Part shown: piece by piece, positions 9,048 to 18,400 of the stretch
Numbering within the stretch: position 1 is the first letter of the stretch
Layout of the letters: each line of letters begins with the position of its first letter
Assembly: GCA_944385275.1 (NCBI GenBank)
Contig: CALWWP010000044.1
Span: forward strand, 1-37,928
Length of the DNA: 37,928 nt
Origin: an uncultured Oscillospiraceae bacterium
Lineage (GTDB): Bacteria > Bacillota > Clostridia > Oscillospirales > Oscillospiraceae
Reading direction: 5' to 3'
Notes under the pieces: generated by a model
The model's database searches: none
What the model saw: only the letters and a program-made list of their open reading frames with translations
Told to the model about the DNA's origin: nothing
Position numbers and translations under genes: made by a program

Positions 9048-11144
9048 TTGTATCAAGTTCCTGAAATTTTTGGAAGCATGGTTTTCAACGATGAAACTAT
9101 GAGAGAAAAATTGCCGAAGGACATATATAAATCTTTGCGCAAGACTATAGAGTCCGGAAATGACTTGGACATCGAAGTAGCAAATGTTGTGGCCAATGCA
9201 ATGAAAGAATGGGCTATACAAAAGGGCGCAACACATTTTACTCACTGGTTCCAGCCGATGACAGGGATTACGGCGGAAAAGCACGATAGTTTTATTTCAC
9301 CTGCAAATGAGGGGTCCATAATAATGGACTTTTCAGGCAAAGAGTTGATTAAAGGAGAACCGGATGCCTCTAGTTTCCCATCGGGAGGCCTTCGCGCAAC
9401 TTTTGAGGCACGAGGCTATACAGCTTGGGATCCGACGTCATATGCTTTCATTAAAGACAATACACTGTGCATACCGACTGCTTTTTGCTCATATGGAGGT
9501 GAAGCACTGGATAAAAAGACTCCGCTGCTTCGTTCTATGGAGTGCATCAATACACAGGCGCTGCGTATTTTACGATTATTTGGCAATACGGAAGTCAAGC
9601 GAGTCACAGCTACCGCCGGCTTGGAGCAGGAGTATTTCCTTATTGATAAGAAACTGCATGACCAAAGGCTTGACCTGATGCTTTGTGGACGCACGCTGTT
9701 TGGCGCAAAATCTCCAAAGGGTCAGGAAATGGATGACCACTATTTCGGCGCTATAAAGCCTCGTATTTCTGCATTTATGCGTGAGCTGGATGAAGAACTA
9801 TGGAAACTTGGGATACTTGCAAAGACAGAGCACAACGAAGTTGCGCCGGCACAGCATGAATTGGCTCCTATATTTACGACTGTAAACTCGGCAGTCGATC
9901 AGAACCAAATTATCATGGAAACAATGAAAAATGTGGCAGGGCGACATGGTTTGGTCTGCTTGCTGCATGAAAAACCGTTTGCCAGTGTAAATGGAAGCGG
10001 AAAGCACAACAACTGGTCACTTACGACGGATACGGGTATGAACTTACTTGAACCGGGGAAGTCGCCTCGTGAAAACGCTCAGTTCTTGCTGTTCTTTACG
10101 GCAGTAATAAAGGCTATAGATGAATACGCGGAACTTCTAAGGGTAACGACAGCTACTTCGGGAAACGATCATCGTTTGGGTGCAAATGAGGCCCCTCCGG
10201 CTATCATTTCTATGTTTGTAGGAGACGATCTTGAGATCATTTTAAATGCAATTGAGAATGGTATAGATTATGATGGAGATGGGACGGTAGATGAGCGCAT
10301 TCAGGTTGGAGTACATGTTTTGCCTCCTATACCGAAAGACTCTACGGATCGAAACCGTACATCGCCATTTGCTTTTACCGGGAATAAATTTGAGTTTCGT
10401 ATGTTGGGTTCATCACAATCGGCGGCAGGTCCTAATTTTGTACTGAATACCATAGTTGCAGAAGAACTAAGACAATTTGCAGACGAGCTTGAATCTGCTG
10501 AAGATTTCTCAAGTGCATTGGACGAATTGATAAAACGAACTATAAAAGAGCATAAGCGGATTATATTTAACGGAGATGGCTATTCTTCTGAGTGGGAAGA
10601 AGAAGCCGAAAGACGTGGACTTCCCAATCTTAGGAACAGTGTTGAAGCCTTGGAAAGTTTTATCAGTGAGAAAAATGAGAAGCTGTTTAAAAGACATAAT
10701 ATTTTTACAGAAGCCGAACTTCATTCGCGCTCTGAGATCATGCTTGAATTATATAGTAAGGCGATAAATATTGAAGCCTTGACTATGGTAGACATGGTAA
10801 AAAAGGATATTATTCCGGCGCTTAGCAACTATACCAGCAAGATAGCAGAAAACATACATACTAAAAAACAGGTGTTAGATCAGCTGTCATGCCACGCAGA
10901 ATATAGTTTGTTGGAAAAGCTTTCGGAAATATTAGAGGCTATATACACAAGGATAACTGAACTGGAAAAAGAAATGCATCAGGCGCACAAATGTAAAGGT
11001 GCGTTAAATACTGCAAAATTTTATAGGGACAAAGTATTTTCAAAGATGAATGAAATGCGTTTCTTTATTGACAGTGCAGAAAACCTTGTTGAAAGGGAAG
11101 CTTGGCCGTACCCATCTTATGCAGATCTAATATTTAGAATTTAA
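9048..11144 (+). CDS. glnN: Type III glutamine synthetase
   Basis: Makes glutamine from glutamate, ammonia and ATP. The N-terminal [10 protein letters not shown] block, the [13 protein letters not shown] block (residues about 260-275), [10 protein letters not shown] and the [15 protein letters not shown] block are the conserved active-site signatures of the large GSIII form. The length of 698 residues is right for GSIII dodecamers. I chose TTG 9048 because AGAGGGG (9035-9041) lies 6 bases upstream and the family alignment begins there; an upstream extension would overlap the end of clpE. The gene starts 40 bases after clpE and ends at a strong terminator. No T-box, glutamine riboswitch or GlnR site was recognised ahead of it. 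Confidence 0.95.
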   Translation: MYQVPEIFGSMVFNDETMREKLPKDIYKSLRKTIESGNDLDIEVANVVANAMKEWAIQKGATHFTHWFQPMTGITAEKHDSFISPANEGSIIMDFSGKELIKGEPDASSFPSGGLRATFEARGYTAWDPTSYAFIKDNTLCIPTAFCSYGGEALDKKTPLLRSMECINTQALRILRLFGNTEVKRVTATAGLEQEYFLIDKKLHDQRLDLMLCGRTLFGAKSPKGQEMDDHYFGAIKPRISAFMRELDEELWKLGILAKTEHNEVAPAQHELAPIFTTVNSAVDQNQIIMETMKNVAGRHGLVCLLHEKPFASVNGSGKHNNWSLTTDTGMNLLEPGKSPRENAQFLLFFTAVIKAIDEYAELLRVTTATSGNDHRLGANEAPPAIISMFVGDDLEIILNAIENGIDYDGDGTVDERIQVGVHVLPPIPKDSTDRNRTSPFAFTGNKFEFRMLGSSQSAAGPNFVLNTIVAEELRQFADELESAEDFSSALDELIKRTIKEHKRIIFNGDGYSSEWEEEAERRGLPNLRNSVEALESFISEKNEKLFKRHNIFTEAELHSRSEIMLELYSKAINIEALTMVDMVKKDIIPALSNYTSKIAENIHTKKQVLDQLSCHAEYSLLEKLSEILEAIYTRITELEKEMHQAHKCKGALNTAKFYRDKVFSKMNEMRFFIDSAENLVEREAWPYPSYADLIFRI

Positions 11145-11145
11145 T

Positions 11146-11193
11146 AAACAAGGTCCAGCCAATAAGTTCGGCTGGACCTTGTTTATTATTTTA
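11146..11193. terminator. Bidirectional intrinsic terminator after glnN
   Basis: A perfect 15-bp inverted repeat (11146-11160 with 11170-11184, 9-base loop) is rich in GC at its centre and followed by ATTATTTT on the + strand. The mirrored A-rich left flank means it may also stop - strand transcripts. Confidence 0.92.
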
Positions 11194-11206
11194 GGTTATG
11201 TGTAAA

Positions 11207-11240
11207 AAGAGACTTAGGGCGCCCATTTTGAGCGCCCTAA
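11207..11240 (-). terminator. Intrinsic terminator after the hppA-DUF1294 unit
   Basis: A 9-bp GC-rich stem (11214-11222 with 11232-11240, loop 9) is followed on the - strand by a run read as GTCTCTTTTT. It lies about 10 bases beyond the DUF1294 stop, so it closes the - strand unit that runs from hppA. Confidence 0.85.
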
Positions 11241-11250
11241 ATTAAAAGCA

Positions 11251-11523
11251 TTAGTGATACAGGAAATATACAATACAAGCGACTTGAATGACTAAAATAC
11301 AAGGTATACCAACTATAAATTTAAAATGTTTAATTTTGTGCCGAAATATATACATGGCAGCTATTGCCGCGGGCGAACCGCCTAGAATAGACAAAATTAT
11401 AAAATCTATTTCTGGAATGCGCCTGCTGTTTTTTATTGCTTTTACCTTGTCGGCGACCATAAGACTAAAAGTAAGCACATTGATCGCTGTCAAATATCCT
11501 GAGATAATATATTCCCCGTGCAT
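11251..11523 (-). CDS. DUF1294 small membrane protein
   Basis: A 90-residue protein with hydrophobic segments at about 6-24, 44-60 and 68-88. The central pattern RIPE...ILGGSPAA followed by RHKIKHFKF matches the DUF1294 family, whose function is unknown. The ATG lies 4 bases beyond the hppA stop and no clear ribosome binding site is visible, so translation probably depends on hppA (inference). A terminator follows closely. The opposite-strand reading frame over the same bases has no family features and was discarded. Confidence 0.8.
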   Translation of the reverse strand: MHGEYIISGYLTAINVLTFSLMVADKVKAIKNSRRIPEIDFIILSILGGSPAAIAAMYIFRHKIKHFKFIVGIPCILVIQVACIVYFLYH

Positions 11524-11527
11524 CTAT

Positions 11528-13612
11528 TTACAGAATTGAAAATGCAAGAATCAAGCCAGAGAAAACGATAGAAACTGTTGAAACAAGCTTGATGAGAATA
11601 TTCAAAGAAGGACCAGAGGTATCTTTGAACGGGTCACCAACTGTATCGCCAATGACAGCGGCCTTGTGATTTTCGCTGCCCTTACCACCGTGTTTACCAC
11701 TTTCGATATATTTTTTAGCATTGTCCCAAGCACCGCCGGCATTGGACATGAAAACTGCCATTGCAAATCCGCTTACGGTGACGCCAGCAAGCAGACCAAC
11801 AACACCGTTTGCACCCAAAATAAGGCCAGTTACTACAGGAACTATAACAGCGAGAGTGGAGGGGAGAACCATTTCGTGCAGAGCACCCTTAGTGCAGAGT
11901 GAAACGCAGCTCTCATAATCCGGATCAGCAGTGCCTTCCATGAGGCCCTTGATCTCTCTGAACTGACGACGAACTTCAACGACTATACTCTGAGCAGCAC
12001 GCTGTACAGCAGACATCGAAAATGCAGAGAAGATGAAGGTCAGCATTGTACCAATAAACAGTCCAATGAGAACGGACGGATTAGTAAGAGAAATATCAAA
12101 CTTATCGCCCATTTGTACTTTTACGATGTCAATGTAGGATACGAGAAGAGCAAGAGCGGTCAAAGCTGCAGAACCTATAGCAAAACCTTTACCGGTTGCA
12201 GCAGTTGTGTTGCCGAGAGAGTCAAGAGCGTCAGTACGCTCACGAACTTCTTCGCCAAGACCGGACATTTCAGCGATACCACCTGCATTGTCAGCAACAG
12301 GTCCGTAAGCGTCGGTAGCAAGGGTGATACCAAGAGTGGACAGCATACCGACAGCGGCAATGCCGATGCCATACAGTCCAGCGGCGAAACCAATGCTCAG
12401 ACCGCCTGCAGCAATATAGCTGACGAGGATAGCAACACTGACGATGATGATCGGAAGAGCTGTGGACTTCATACCTAGGGAGATACCGCCAATGATGATA
12501 GTAGCAGCACCAGTTTCAGAGGCGTCTGCCAATTCCTGAGTGGGCTTATAAGTATCAGAAGTGTAGTACTCTGTGAAGAAGCCGATCAGGCAGCCAGCGA
12601 TAAGGCCGGACAAAATAGCTACATAAACGCCCATGTTGCCAAGGATGAAGTAGGTAAGGGGGGCTGCAGCAATAGCAGCTAAAACAGCCGCAATGTAAGT
12701 ACCTGTACGCAGAGTCTTAAGCAAAGAACGCTGTGTAGCCTGCTCGCCGGTTCTGATAAAGAAAGAACCGATGACAGAAGAAATGACTCCGATAACAGCA
12801 ATAGCTAACGGAAGGAGCATGCCTTCGTATCCATAGCCTGCGGAGGCAGCCAAAGCAAAAGATGCAAGAATGGATCCTACATAGGACTCGTAGAGGTCTG
12901 CACCCATACCAGCAACGTCACCGACATTGTCACCGACATTGTCAGCGATAACGGCAGGATTACGGGGGTCATCTTCCGGGATACCTGCTTCGACTTTACC
13001 AACAAGGTCTGCGCCGACGTCAGCAGCTTTGGTAAAAATACCGCCGCCAACACGTGCAAACAAAGCAACGCTCGAAGCACCCATGCCGAACATGACCATG
13101 GTCTGGGCAATTTCATTGGCTCCGCAGTCGAAGACATACTTCAGAAGGAGGAACCATACGGAGATGTCAAAAAGACCAAGGCCAACAACAGTAAAGCCCA
13201 TAACGGTACCAGAGGAGAAAGCTACGTTCAAACCTCTGTTTAAACTTTCATGAGCAGCCTGTGCAGTACGTGCATTGGCACTTGTAGCGATCTTCATTCC
13301 AATGAAACCAGCCAGTGCGGAATAAAAACCGCCTGTTACAAACGCAAAGGGGACAAACGGACTCAGAATAGAGGATCCGTTCACCTTGACGATTGCAAGG
13401 ATTGCAAGAATAATGACCATAACTGCGAAGAACTTGATAACTGTAGAATACTGTTGCTTGAGATAGGCATTTGCACCTCTTCGGACCGCCGCCGCAATTT
13501 TTTGCATTGTCGGGGTGCCTTCGGAGAACTTAAGTACCTTGCGTGCTTGCGCAAAAGCAAACAGCAGTGAAATAAGCGCGCCGACTACACCAATCCAGAA
13601 AAAGTTTTCCAA
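11528..13612 (-). CDS. hppA: Membrane-bound ion-pumping pyrophosphatase, K+-dependent type
   Basis: Hydrolyses pyrophosphate and uses the energy to pump H+ or Na+ out of the cell. The pyrophosphate-binding blocks [11 protein letters not shown] (about 198-208) and [12 protein letters not shown] (about 224-235) are intact, and many membrane helices are present. The sequence [11 protein letters not shown] has Ala471 and Gly474 at the positions that distinguish K+-dependent enzymes; K+-independent enzymes have Lys and Thr there. Whether it pumps H+ or Na+ cannot be decided by eye. TTG 13612 (694 residues) is preferred because AAAAGGAG ends 9 bases before it, while the upstream TTG at 13621 touches that site. 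Confidence 0.93.
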   Translation of the reverse strand: MENFFWIGVVGALISLLFAFAQARKVLKFSEGTPTMQKIAAAVRRGANAYLKQQYSTVIKFFAVMVIILAILAIVKVNGSSILSPFVPFAFVTGGFYSALAGFIGMKIATSANARTAQAAHESLNRGLNVAFSSGTVMGFTVVGLGLFDISVWFLLLKYVFDCGANEIAQTMVMFGMGASSVALFARVGGGIFTKAADVGADLVGKVEAGIPEDDPRNPAVIADNVGDNVGDVAGMGADLYESYVGSILASFALAASAGYGYEGMLLPLAIAVIGVISSVIGSFFIRTGEQATQRSLLKTLRTGTYIAAVLAAIAAAPLTYFILGNMGVYVAILSGLIAGCLIGFFTEYYTSDTYKPTQELADASETGAATIIIGGISLGMKSTALPIIIVSVAILVSYIAAGGLSIGFAAGLYGIGIAAVGMLSTLGITLATDAYGPVADNAGGIAEMSGLGEEVRERTDALDSLGNTTAATGKGFAIGSAALTALALLVSYIDIVKVQMGDKFDISLTNPSVLIGLFIGTMLTFIFSAFSMSAVQRAAQSIVVEVRRQFREIKGLMEGTADPDYESCVSLCTKGALHEMVLPSTLAVIVPVVTGLILGANGVVGLLAGVTVSGFAMAVFMSNAGGAWDNAKKYIESGKHGGKGSENHKAAVIGDTVGDPFKDTSGPSLNILIKLVSTVSIVFSGLILAFSIL

Positions 13613-13640
13613 TGTAATCAACTCCTTTTAAATATATCAA

Positions 13641-13694
13641 AAAAGTGTTAAAGCACTAATGCTTTACAAAATTAAATGCATGAACAAATGTTCA
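13641..13694 (-). other. Intergenic hairpins between trkA and hppA
   Basis: This 103-base gap holds two inverted repeats. TGAACA-AA-TGTTCA at 13681-13694 could be a small operator. TAAAGCA-CTAA-TGCTTTA at 13649-13666 is followed on the - strand by ACACTTTTTT and could be a weak terminator for trkA. Both are short and may be chance. Confidence 0.4.
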
Positions 13695-13715
13695 CACCAA
13701 TAAAAAGGAAAAGAT

Positions 13716-15077
13716 TCAAACTAAATATATATCATTAATATCCATGATAGTTGATGGGCTTGCGACGATTATCAAGCGGTCCCCCGAATCAATGAAGTCA
13801 TTGCCCTCGGGAATAATGAATTTATTTTTTCTCATGATCAAAGCTATAAGTATATTGGGTTTTAAGCGCAAATTTTTTAAAGGTGTACGCAAAAAACGAG
13901 TATTTTCACTTACTACAAACTCCATGGCCTCTGCTTTGCCATCTGCTATACGATATAATGCGAGCATGCGGCTTCCCTGAGAATTCTGAATGCCGCGTAC
14001 AAAACGAAGAATTCCGTAAGCAGTTATGAGCTTTGGGCTTATTATACTGCCTATAGCAAGGCTCCTGATAACACTGGAAAAATTTTGACGATCGACTTTG
14101 GCGATTACCTTTGGAACTCCTTCCTGCATTGCATAGAGGGAGGTTATAATATTGTCCTCATCACGTCCTGTTAAAGCCACAAAGGCGTCGATACGGGAAA
14201 GATTTTCTTCAGCAAGGGTGACTTGGTCAGTTCCATCTCCACATACTATTAAAGCATCAGGAAGTGCTTCGCTTAGAGCGATGCAGCGTTCTGAATCCAG
14301 TTCCAAGATCTTAACGTCCATATTTAATGCAAGCAAATTATTTGCAAGATACTCTGAGATACGGCCTCCACCTAAAATGAGGACATCACGGATACGCTGT
14401 GTTATACGTTCAAGAGTACGGAAAAAACGGCTGATACTCGGGGCATCACCTATGATATATGCGCGATCGCCAGACTGGAGGACGGTAGAACCATTGGGAA
14501 TTATTATTCTGTCACCGCGTTCTACTGCACAGAAAAGGATAGGTGTGCCGTTTAGCCGTTTCATTATTTGATGCAGGGGCTTTCCATTCACAAAGTCAGA
14601 ATCTTGGATATGAAACCCTACAAGTTCTATGCGTCCACCTGCAAAAGTATCAATGTCGGCAGCGCTGGGGAAACGGAGCAACCGCGATATTTGAGCTGCG
14701 GTTGCGTGCTCGGGATTTATCACAAGGTCGATTCCCAAATCTGCCTGTAATTGCTGCACTTCTTTGGCGTAGTCAGTTTCGCGAATACGGGCAACCGTAT
14801 ATTTAGCACCTAGTTTTTTGGCGGCAAGGCAGCACATCATGTTGAGCTCATCACGACTAGTAACTGCAATGACCATGTCGGAATCCCTTACATCAGCATT
14901 TTTAAGCATAGTAAGTGAAGCTCCATTGCCGCGCAGACACATTACATCAAGAGTTTCGCTAGCACGATTGAGCGCGGCCTCATCGGTATCTATCATAGTA
15001 ATATCGTGGTTCTCAACACAAAGATTTTCAGCTATTGTATAGCCGACTTTTCCGCATCCGATAATCAAAATCTTCAT
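13716..15077 (-). CDS. trkA: Trk potassium uptake regulator TrkA
   Basis: Cytoplasmic nucleotide-binding subunit that gates a Trk/Ktr-type potassium channel. Two RCK units are seen in tandem: a Rossmann fold starting at residue 1 (IIGCGKVGYT, with the ligand-binding acid in TMIDTD) followed by an RCK-C domain, then a second Rossmann fold (LILGGGRISEY, about 233-243) and RCK-C. The two-unit length of 453 residues is that of TrkA rather than the half-size KtrA. ATG 15077 is preferred to upstream in-frame codons because GGAGAG lies about 8 bases before it and the Rossmann strand begins there. No channel gene lies here. A K+-dependent pyrophosphatase is next door, which may or may not be meaningful. 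Confidence 0.92.
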   Translation of the reverse strand: MKILIIGCGKVGYTIAENLCVENHDITMIDTDEAALNRASETLDVMCLRGNGASLTMLKNADVRDSDMVIAVTSRDELNMMCCLAAKKLGAKYTVARIRETDYAKEVQQLQADLGIDLVINPEHATAAQISRLLRFPSAADIDTFAGGRIELVGFHIQDSDFVNGKPLHQIMKRLNGTPILFCAVERGDRIIIPNGSTVLQSGDRAYIIGDAPSISRFFRTLERITQRIRDVLILGGGRISEYLANNLLALNMDVKILELDSERCIALSEALPDALIVCGDGTDQVTLAEENLSRIDAFVALTGRDEDNIITSLYAMQEGVPKVIAKVDRQNFSSVIRSLAIGSIISPKLITAYGILRFVRGIQNSQGSRMLALYRIADGKAEAMEFVVSENTRFLRTPLKNLRLKPNILIALIMRKNKFIIPEGNDFIDSGDRLIIVASPSTIMDINDIYLV

Positions 15078-15114
15078 AAATAGGCTCTCCAAAAAAATTC
15101 CCGCGACTTTACCG

Positions 15115-15144
15115 ATTATAACATAGTTAGTCAAGAAAAAGCAA
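15115..15144 (-). promoter_or_regulatory. Promoter for trkA
   Basis: Read on the - strand: TTGCTT, an 18-base spacer and a perfect TATAAT (15120-15115), about 38 bases before the trkA start. The -10 box is strong and the -35 box moderate, so trkA can be transcribed apart from leuA. Confidence 0.6.
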
Positions 15145-15217
15145 TTGAATTCCAGAATTCTTGTATAGCAATGTAAACAAAAATTCATATCAACAGTGGT
15201 CTAAAATGGCTATATTT

Positions 15218-16903
15218 TTAGGCCTGTTGAAGTTTAGTGCCTCTATTTATAGCACAAAGGATACCACGAATTGACGCCATATAAATATTATGTGATAACC
15301 CGACTCCAAATAACATTTTTCCATCTGGCGCCTGTAGTTGAATATATGCAGCGGCGCGTGAATCAGAGCCGCTGGATACGGCATGTTCGCTATAAGACAC
15401 GAAGTGGTAATTTGCTATGCTGAGATTTCGCACAGCATTGAAAAATGCATCGATAGGACCGTTTCCGGAGCCGCTGATAGGATAGGATTTGTCTTCATAT
15501 GTCAAAAGACCGGTGAAAGATACGAGCGAGTGTTCGTCTCCAAATGATTTTTCATCAAACTTATATTCTTTGAGACGATATGGCCCGTCGACTTCAATAT
15601 ATTCTTTTGAGAATATATTGAACACATCTTCGGCTGTGAGCTCAGCTCCAGTACGTTCGCTTTCCTTTTGGATGATAGCGCCAAATTCGGGACGCATAGC
15701 TTTCGGAAGCACAAAACCGTAGTTGGTTTCAAGCACAAATGCGGCGCCGCCTTTGCCAGACTGACTGTTGATACGAATGATGGAATCATATCTTCTTCCT
15801 ATGTCAGCCGGATCTATTGGCAGGTATGGTATATTCCATGTCGAAATATTGTGTTCGCGGCGATAGTGCAGACTCTTGTTTATAGCATCCTGATGAGAGC
15901 CTGAAAAAGCAGTGAAGACAAGTTGTCCAGCATAGGGATGACGTTCATGAACGTGCATACCAGTAATACGCTCGTAATTTTGCCGTATTTTCACTATGTC
16001 GCTGCAGTTGATTTTAGGATCTATTCCCTGACTAAAAAGATTTAGGGCAAGAGTTATCAAATCGACGTTTCCAGTGCGTTCTCCGTTTGCAAAAAGCGTA
16101 CCTTCTACTCTTTCTGCACCTGCAAGCTGGGCAAGTTCTGCAGTTGCTATTGCACAGCCGCGGTCATTGTGGGGGTGGACGCTTATAATGGAGCAGTCTC
16201 TTGATGGAAGATTGAGGATAAAATATTCTATGAGATCTGCAAATTGGTTAGGCAGCATGTTCTCAACAGTCGTGGGAAGATTCAAAATTACTTTTCGGTC
16301 AGGAGTTGCACCGAAAGTGTTGAGAACTTCTTGGCATATGTGGATAGCGACATCAGGTTCAGAAGCGGAAAAGCTCTCGGGAGTATATTCATAGCGAAGA
16401 TCCATGCCTTCTGAAATAAATGTTTTGCCGATGTCGCGAATGAGCGCAGCGGCATCGACGGCAAGCTTAGTAACGCCGGCAATATCGGAGCCAAATACGA
16501 CTTCACGCTGGACAGGAGAAATACTATTGTAAAAATGGAAAATAACATGCTTTGCGCCCTTAATTGCGTCGAATGTCTTTTTGATAAGGTGCGGACGAGC
16601 CTGAACAAATACTTGTATAGCTACATCTTCAGGTATATGTCCGCCTTCTATAAGAGTGCGCGCTGTTTGAAATTCAACGTCAGATGCGGCTGGAAATCCG
16701 ATTTCGATCTCTTTAATGCCAAGCTCAACAAGCATTTTAAAATAAGACAGTTTGGCATCCAAGTCCATCGGCCTGATAAGCGCTTGATTTCCATCACGAA
16801 GATCTACACTGCACCATATAGGAGGATGGTCTAAACGCTTAGAAGGCCAAGTCCTTTCTTTGAGCTCAACTGGTTGATATGGAATGTATTTATTCGTGTC
16901 CAT
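15218..16903 (-). CDS. leuA: 2-isopropylmalate synthase, long (type 2) form
   Basis: Condenses acetyl-CoA with 3-methyl-2-oxobutanoate, the first committed step of leucine synthesis. The DLRDGNQAL motif and the metal-binding SVHPHNDRG motif of the TIM barrel are seen. The C-terminal third is a LeuA regulatory domain, through which leucine normally inhibits the enzyme. The 561-residue length and the N-terminus KYIPYQPVELKERTWPS place it in the type 2 group found in Actinobacteria and many Clostridia. GGAGGG lies 5 bases before ATG 16903. It is preceded by a structured leader with an intrinsic terminator, so it is probably controlled by attenuation. No other leu genes adjoin it. Confidence 0.95.
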   Translation of the reverse strand: MDTNKYIPYQPVELKERTWPSKRLDHPPIWCSVDLRDGNQALIRPMDLDAKLSYFKMLVELGIKEIEIGFPAASDVEFQTARTLIEGGHIPEDVAIQVFVQARPHLIKKTFDAIKGAKHVIFHFYNSISPVQREVVFGSDIAGVTKLAVDAAALIRDIGKTFISEGMDLRYEYTPESFSASEPDVAIHICQEVLNTFGATPDRKVILNLPTTVENMLPNQFADLIEYFILNLPSRDCSIISVHPHNDRGCAIATAELAQLAGAERVEGTLFANGERTGNVDLITLALNLFSQGIDPKINCSDIVKIRQNYERITGMHVHERHPYAGQLVFTAFSGSHQDAINKSLHYRREHNISTWNIPYLPIDPADIGRRYDSIIRINSQSGKGGAAFVLETNYGFVLPKAMRPEFGAIIQKESERTGAELTAEDVFNIFSKEYIEVDGPYRLKEYKFDEKSFGDEHSLVSFTGLLTYEDKSYPISGSGNGPIDAFFNAVRNLSIANYHFVSYSEHAVSSGSDSRAAAYIQLQAPDGKMLFGVGLSHNIYMASIRGILCAINRGTKLQQA

Positions 16904-16914
16904 GTGACCCTCCG

Positions 16915-16947
16915 CAAAAAAGCCCCTGACATTTGTTTGTCAGGGGC
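16915..16947 (-). terminator. Attenuator-type terminator immediately before leuA
   Basis: A perfect 10-bp stem (GCCCCTGACA with TGTCAGGGGC, 16947-16938 with 16931-16922) and a 6-base loop are followed by at least six T on the - strand. The T run ends right at the leuA ribosome binding site, so the hairpin either attenuates leuA or ends a separate upstream RNA. Confidence 0.92.
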
Positions 16948-17157
16948 ATACAGGTATGGAATCAAAGATTTGCGATTTTTTATGCAGCCTCCAACAAAGC
17001 TTAGACCTGTAACATGGTCTGAAGTCCTAACCTAAAATTATTTCAGGTGGGTGGCGACCTGGGATAAGCCTATACATCGCAAACAGCGCTTCCTTGTACT
17101 CGACGGAAGCTCTCTGAAAGTTATGGGAGCGATGTCTGTTTCCCGTCGCAGTCTTTA
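16915..17157 (-). ncRNA. Structured leader RNA of leuA (T-box-like stem, class unresolved)
   Basis: The RNA runs from a predicted start near 17157 to a terminator just ahead of leuA. Seen directly: a nested rod of GCGAC/GUCGC (17149-17145 with 17058-17054), GGGA/UCCC (17144-17141 with 17064-17061), ACAUCGC/GCGAUGU (17135-17129 with 17080-17074) and GCUUCC/GGAAGC (17110-17105 with 17093-17088), with AGAGA directly before the last helix. This resembles T-box Stem I, and the internal loop near its base contains CUU followed by A, a possible leucine specifier (17068-17066). However, no T-box sequence with a UGGN bulge is found. The 5' end (AAAGA-C-UGCGA) can instead pair with UCGCA-AA-UCUUU at 16975-16964, closing a domain of about 190 nt as in 6S-like RNAs. 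The class is therefore open. Confidence 0.55.
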
Positions 17158-17162
17158 AACTT

Positions 17163-17191
17163 AGTCTATATAACGTGACGTTTTTTGTCAA
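17163..17191 (-). promoter_or_regulatory. Promoter for the leuA leader
   Basis: Read on the - strand: perfect TTGACA (17191-17186), a 17-base spacer and TAGACT (17168-17163). The predicted start near 17157 falls at the first base of the leader's 5' pairing strand, which supports both features. Confidence 0.7.
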
Positions 17192-17200
17192 GTCAAATTT

Positions 17201-18253
17201 TTAGTTTGCAGAGATAGCTTCACAGTATTTCGTAGCAAGCTCATATACGCCGTTAAAATCAACATGACCATTGTACACTGCCTCTAATTCATCGTGGAGA
17301 GCTTTTGCTTTGCTGAGACATAGTGTGGCTTCATCCAAAATGTTTTTATATGAGTTTTCAAGGTGTTTTATAGAATTACGGTGCTCGGTTTTCAGGGATT
17401 TTTCTACCATTGCATCTAAACGTATATGGCGGTAAGCGTGTTTGAATTGAATGCTTGTGAAAGCAAGTGATAATTCGGGGATAAGCAGGTGCGCAATGTA
17501 TTTCGGCTGGAGGGGATCAGGGCAAATAACTACCTGAAGGGAAAAATCCTGAGCTAAATTTTTCAGTTGTTCCAGCATTGTGAAGGCAAATCCGTATCGG
17601 TTGTCGAGACAGTACACACGGGAAAATGGTTTGAGCATATCCGGAGCAAAACTGACAAGACCTTTGCAGGTATGTGCACTGAGGAAATACTTGCGTGCTC
17701 CAAAACTATTTCCGCGGTGCTTTTTGAATTCTCTGGATGCTATACCCTCAGTGCGGCGTGCAATTTTTTGGAGAATATTTTCGTCCAGCAGCCGTGCGCG
17801 TATATTTTCGCTGATTGGGCCTAAGGATGAAAGCAGACTGTATGCCTGAGCGTATAGTTTCTTGTACTGTTTATTTAACTTGAGAAGTGTTTCCCTCTGC
17901 GTCTGAATAGAAGAACTGTCATAAAATGCGCCCAAATCGATATAGCTCTCACGAAGAGCAGGATATAGCGGCTCCAGTACATGCGGCGCAGTTCCATCGG
18001 CATAAGCCAAATGTAATGCCGGTATGATTATGCCGTCTAGAGAATCCGGATCTCCAGAGCAGTGGACGTATTCTACAGAGTATCCTGACTCCGAGGCATG
18101 GGAGGCAATTTTTTTCATAAAACTGGATTTACCGCAGCCAGGTCCGCCTTTTAAAATATAAAATCTGTCTATAGTATCTGTGGACAGCTCGCCATATAAA
18201 GAGAAAAAACCGCTGCCAGAGTTTGATCCTAAAAAATAGTGTTTGTCTGTCAT
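17201..18253 (-). CDS. P-loop ATPase of unknown role (PRK06851-like)
   Basis: A 350-residue soluble protein with a Walker A motif GGPGCGKSS at residues 36-44, followed by an alternating helix/strand pattern and the segment VEYVHCSGDPDSLDGIIIP, which strongly resembles the PRK06851 family of Clostridia and Bacilli (recognised from memory). The C-terminal part (about 285-345) is helical, with heptad-like spacing. The family has no established function. ATG 18253 is chosen because AAGGAG lies about 8 bases upstream; an ATG at 18271 has none. The gene stands alone between the leuA leader and a decayed gene. Confidence 0.75.
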   Translation of the reverse strand: MTDKHYFLGSNSGSGFFSLYGELSTDTIDRFYILKGGPGCGKSSFMKKIASHASESGYSVEYVHCSGDPDSLDGIIIPALHLAYADGTAPHVLEPLYPALRESYIDLGAFYDSSSIQTQRETLLKLNKQYKKLYAQAYSLLSSLGPISENIRARLLDENILQKIARRTEGIASREFKKHRGNSFGARKYFLSAHTCKGLVSFAPDMLKPFSRVYCLDNRYGFAFTMLEQLKNLAQDFSLQVVICPDPLQPKYIAHLLIPELSLAFTSIQFKHAYRHIRLDAMVEKSLKTEHRNSIKHLENSYKNILDEATLCLSKAKALHDELEAVYNGHVDFNGVYELATKYCEAISAN

Positions 18254-18324
18254 ATACAAAGCTCCTTGCATAAAGTTGATGGAAAAGGACCGTCTAATCC
18301 ATAATTATGCATGGATACAAGTTG

Positions 18325-18353
18325 TTGACAGTGTCTTACATAGGGAATATATT
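18325..18353 (+). promoter_or_regulatory. Relic promoter ahead of the decayed F420-ligase-like gene
   Basis: TTGACA (18325-18330), a 17-base spacer and TATATT (18348-18353) match the SigA consensus almost fully. A ribosome-binding-like GGAGG lies at 18386-18390, 10 bases before the GTG at 18401 of the decayed frame. Confidence 0.65.
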
Positions 18354-18400
18354 GAAGGGACTGTAAAGCAAAACATGTGTATATTGGAGGGCCTACATAG

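Noticed and set aside
13681..13694. TGAACA-AA-TGTTCA as a defined operator ahead of hppA
   Set aside because: Only six base pairs per arm and no known regulator of this gene uses it; kept only as a low-confidence hairpin.
17027..17077. A 16-codon open frame in the leuA leader (starting MYRL, ending ILG) as a leucine leader peptide
   Set aside because: It has only two leucine codons, no leucine run, and a ribosome-binding-like sequence 12 bases away, so classical ribosome-stalling attenuation is poorly supported.
16915..17157. A definite T-box riboswitch call
   Set aside because: The stem likeness is real but the obligatory T-box bulge sequence pairing with a tRNA 3' end could not be found, so only a class-unresolved leader is reported.
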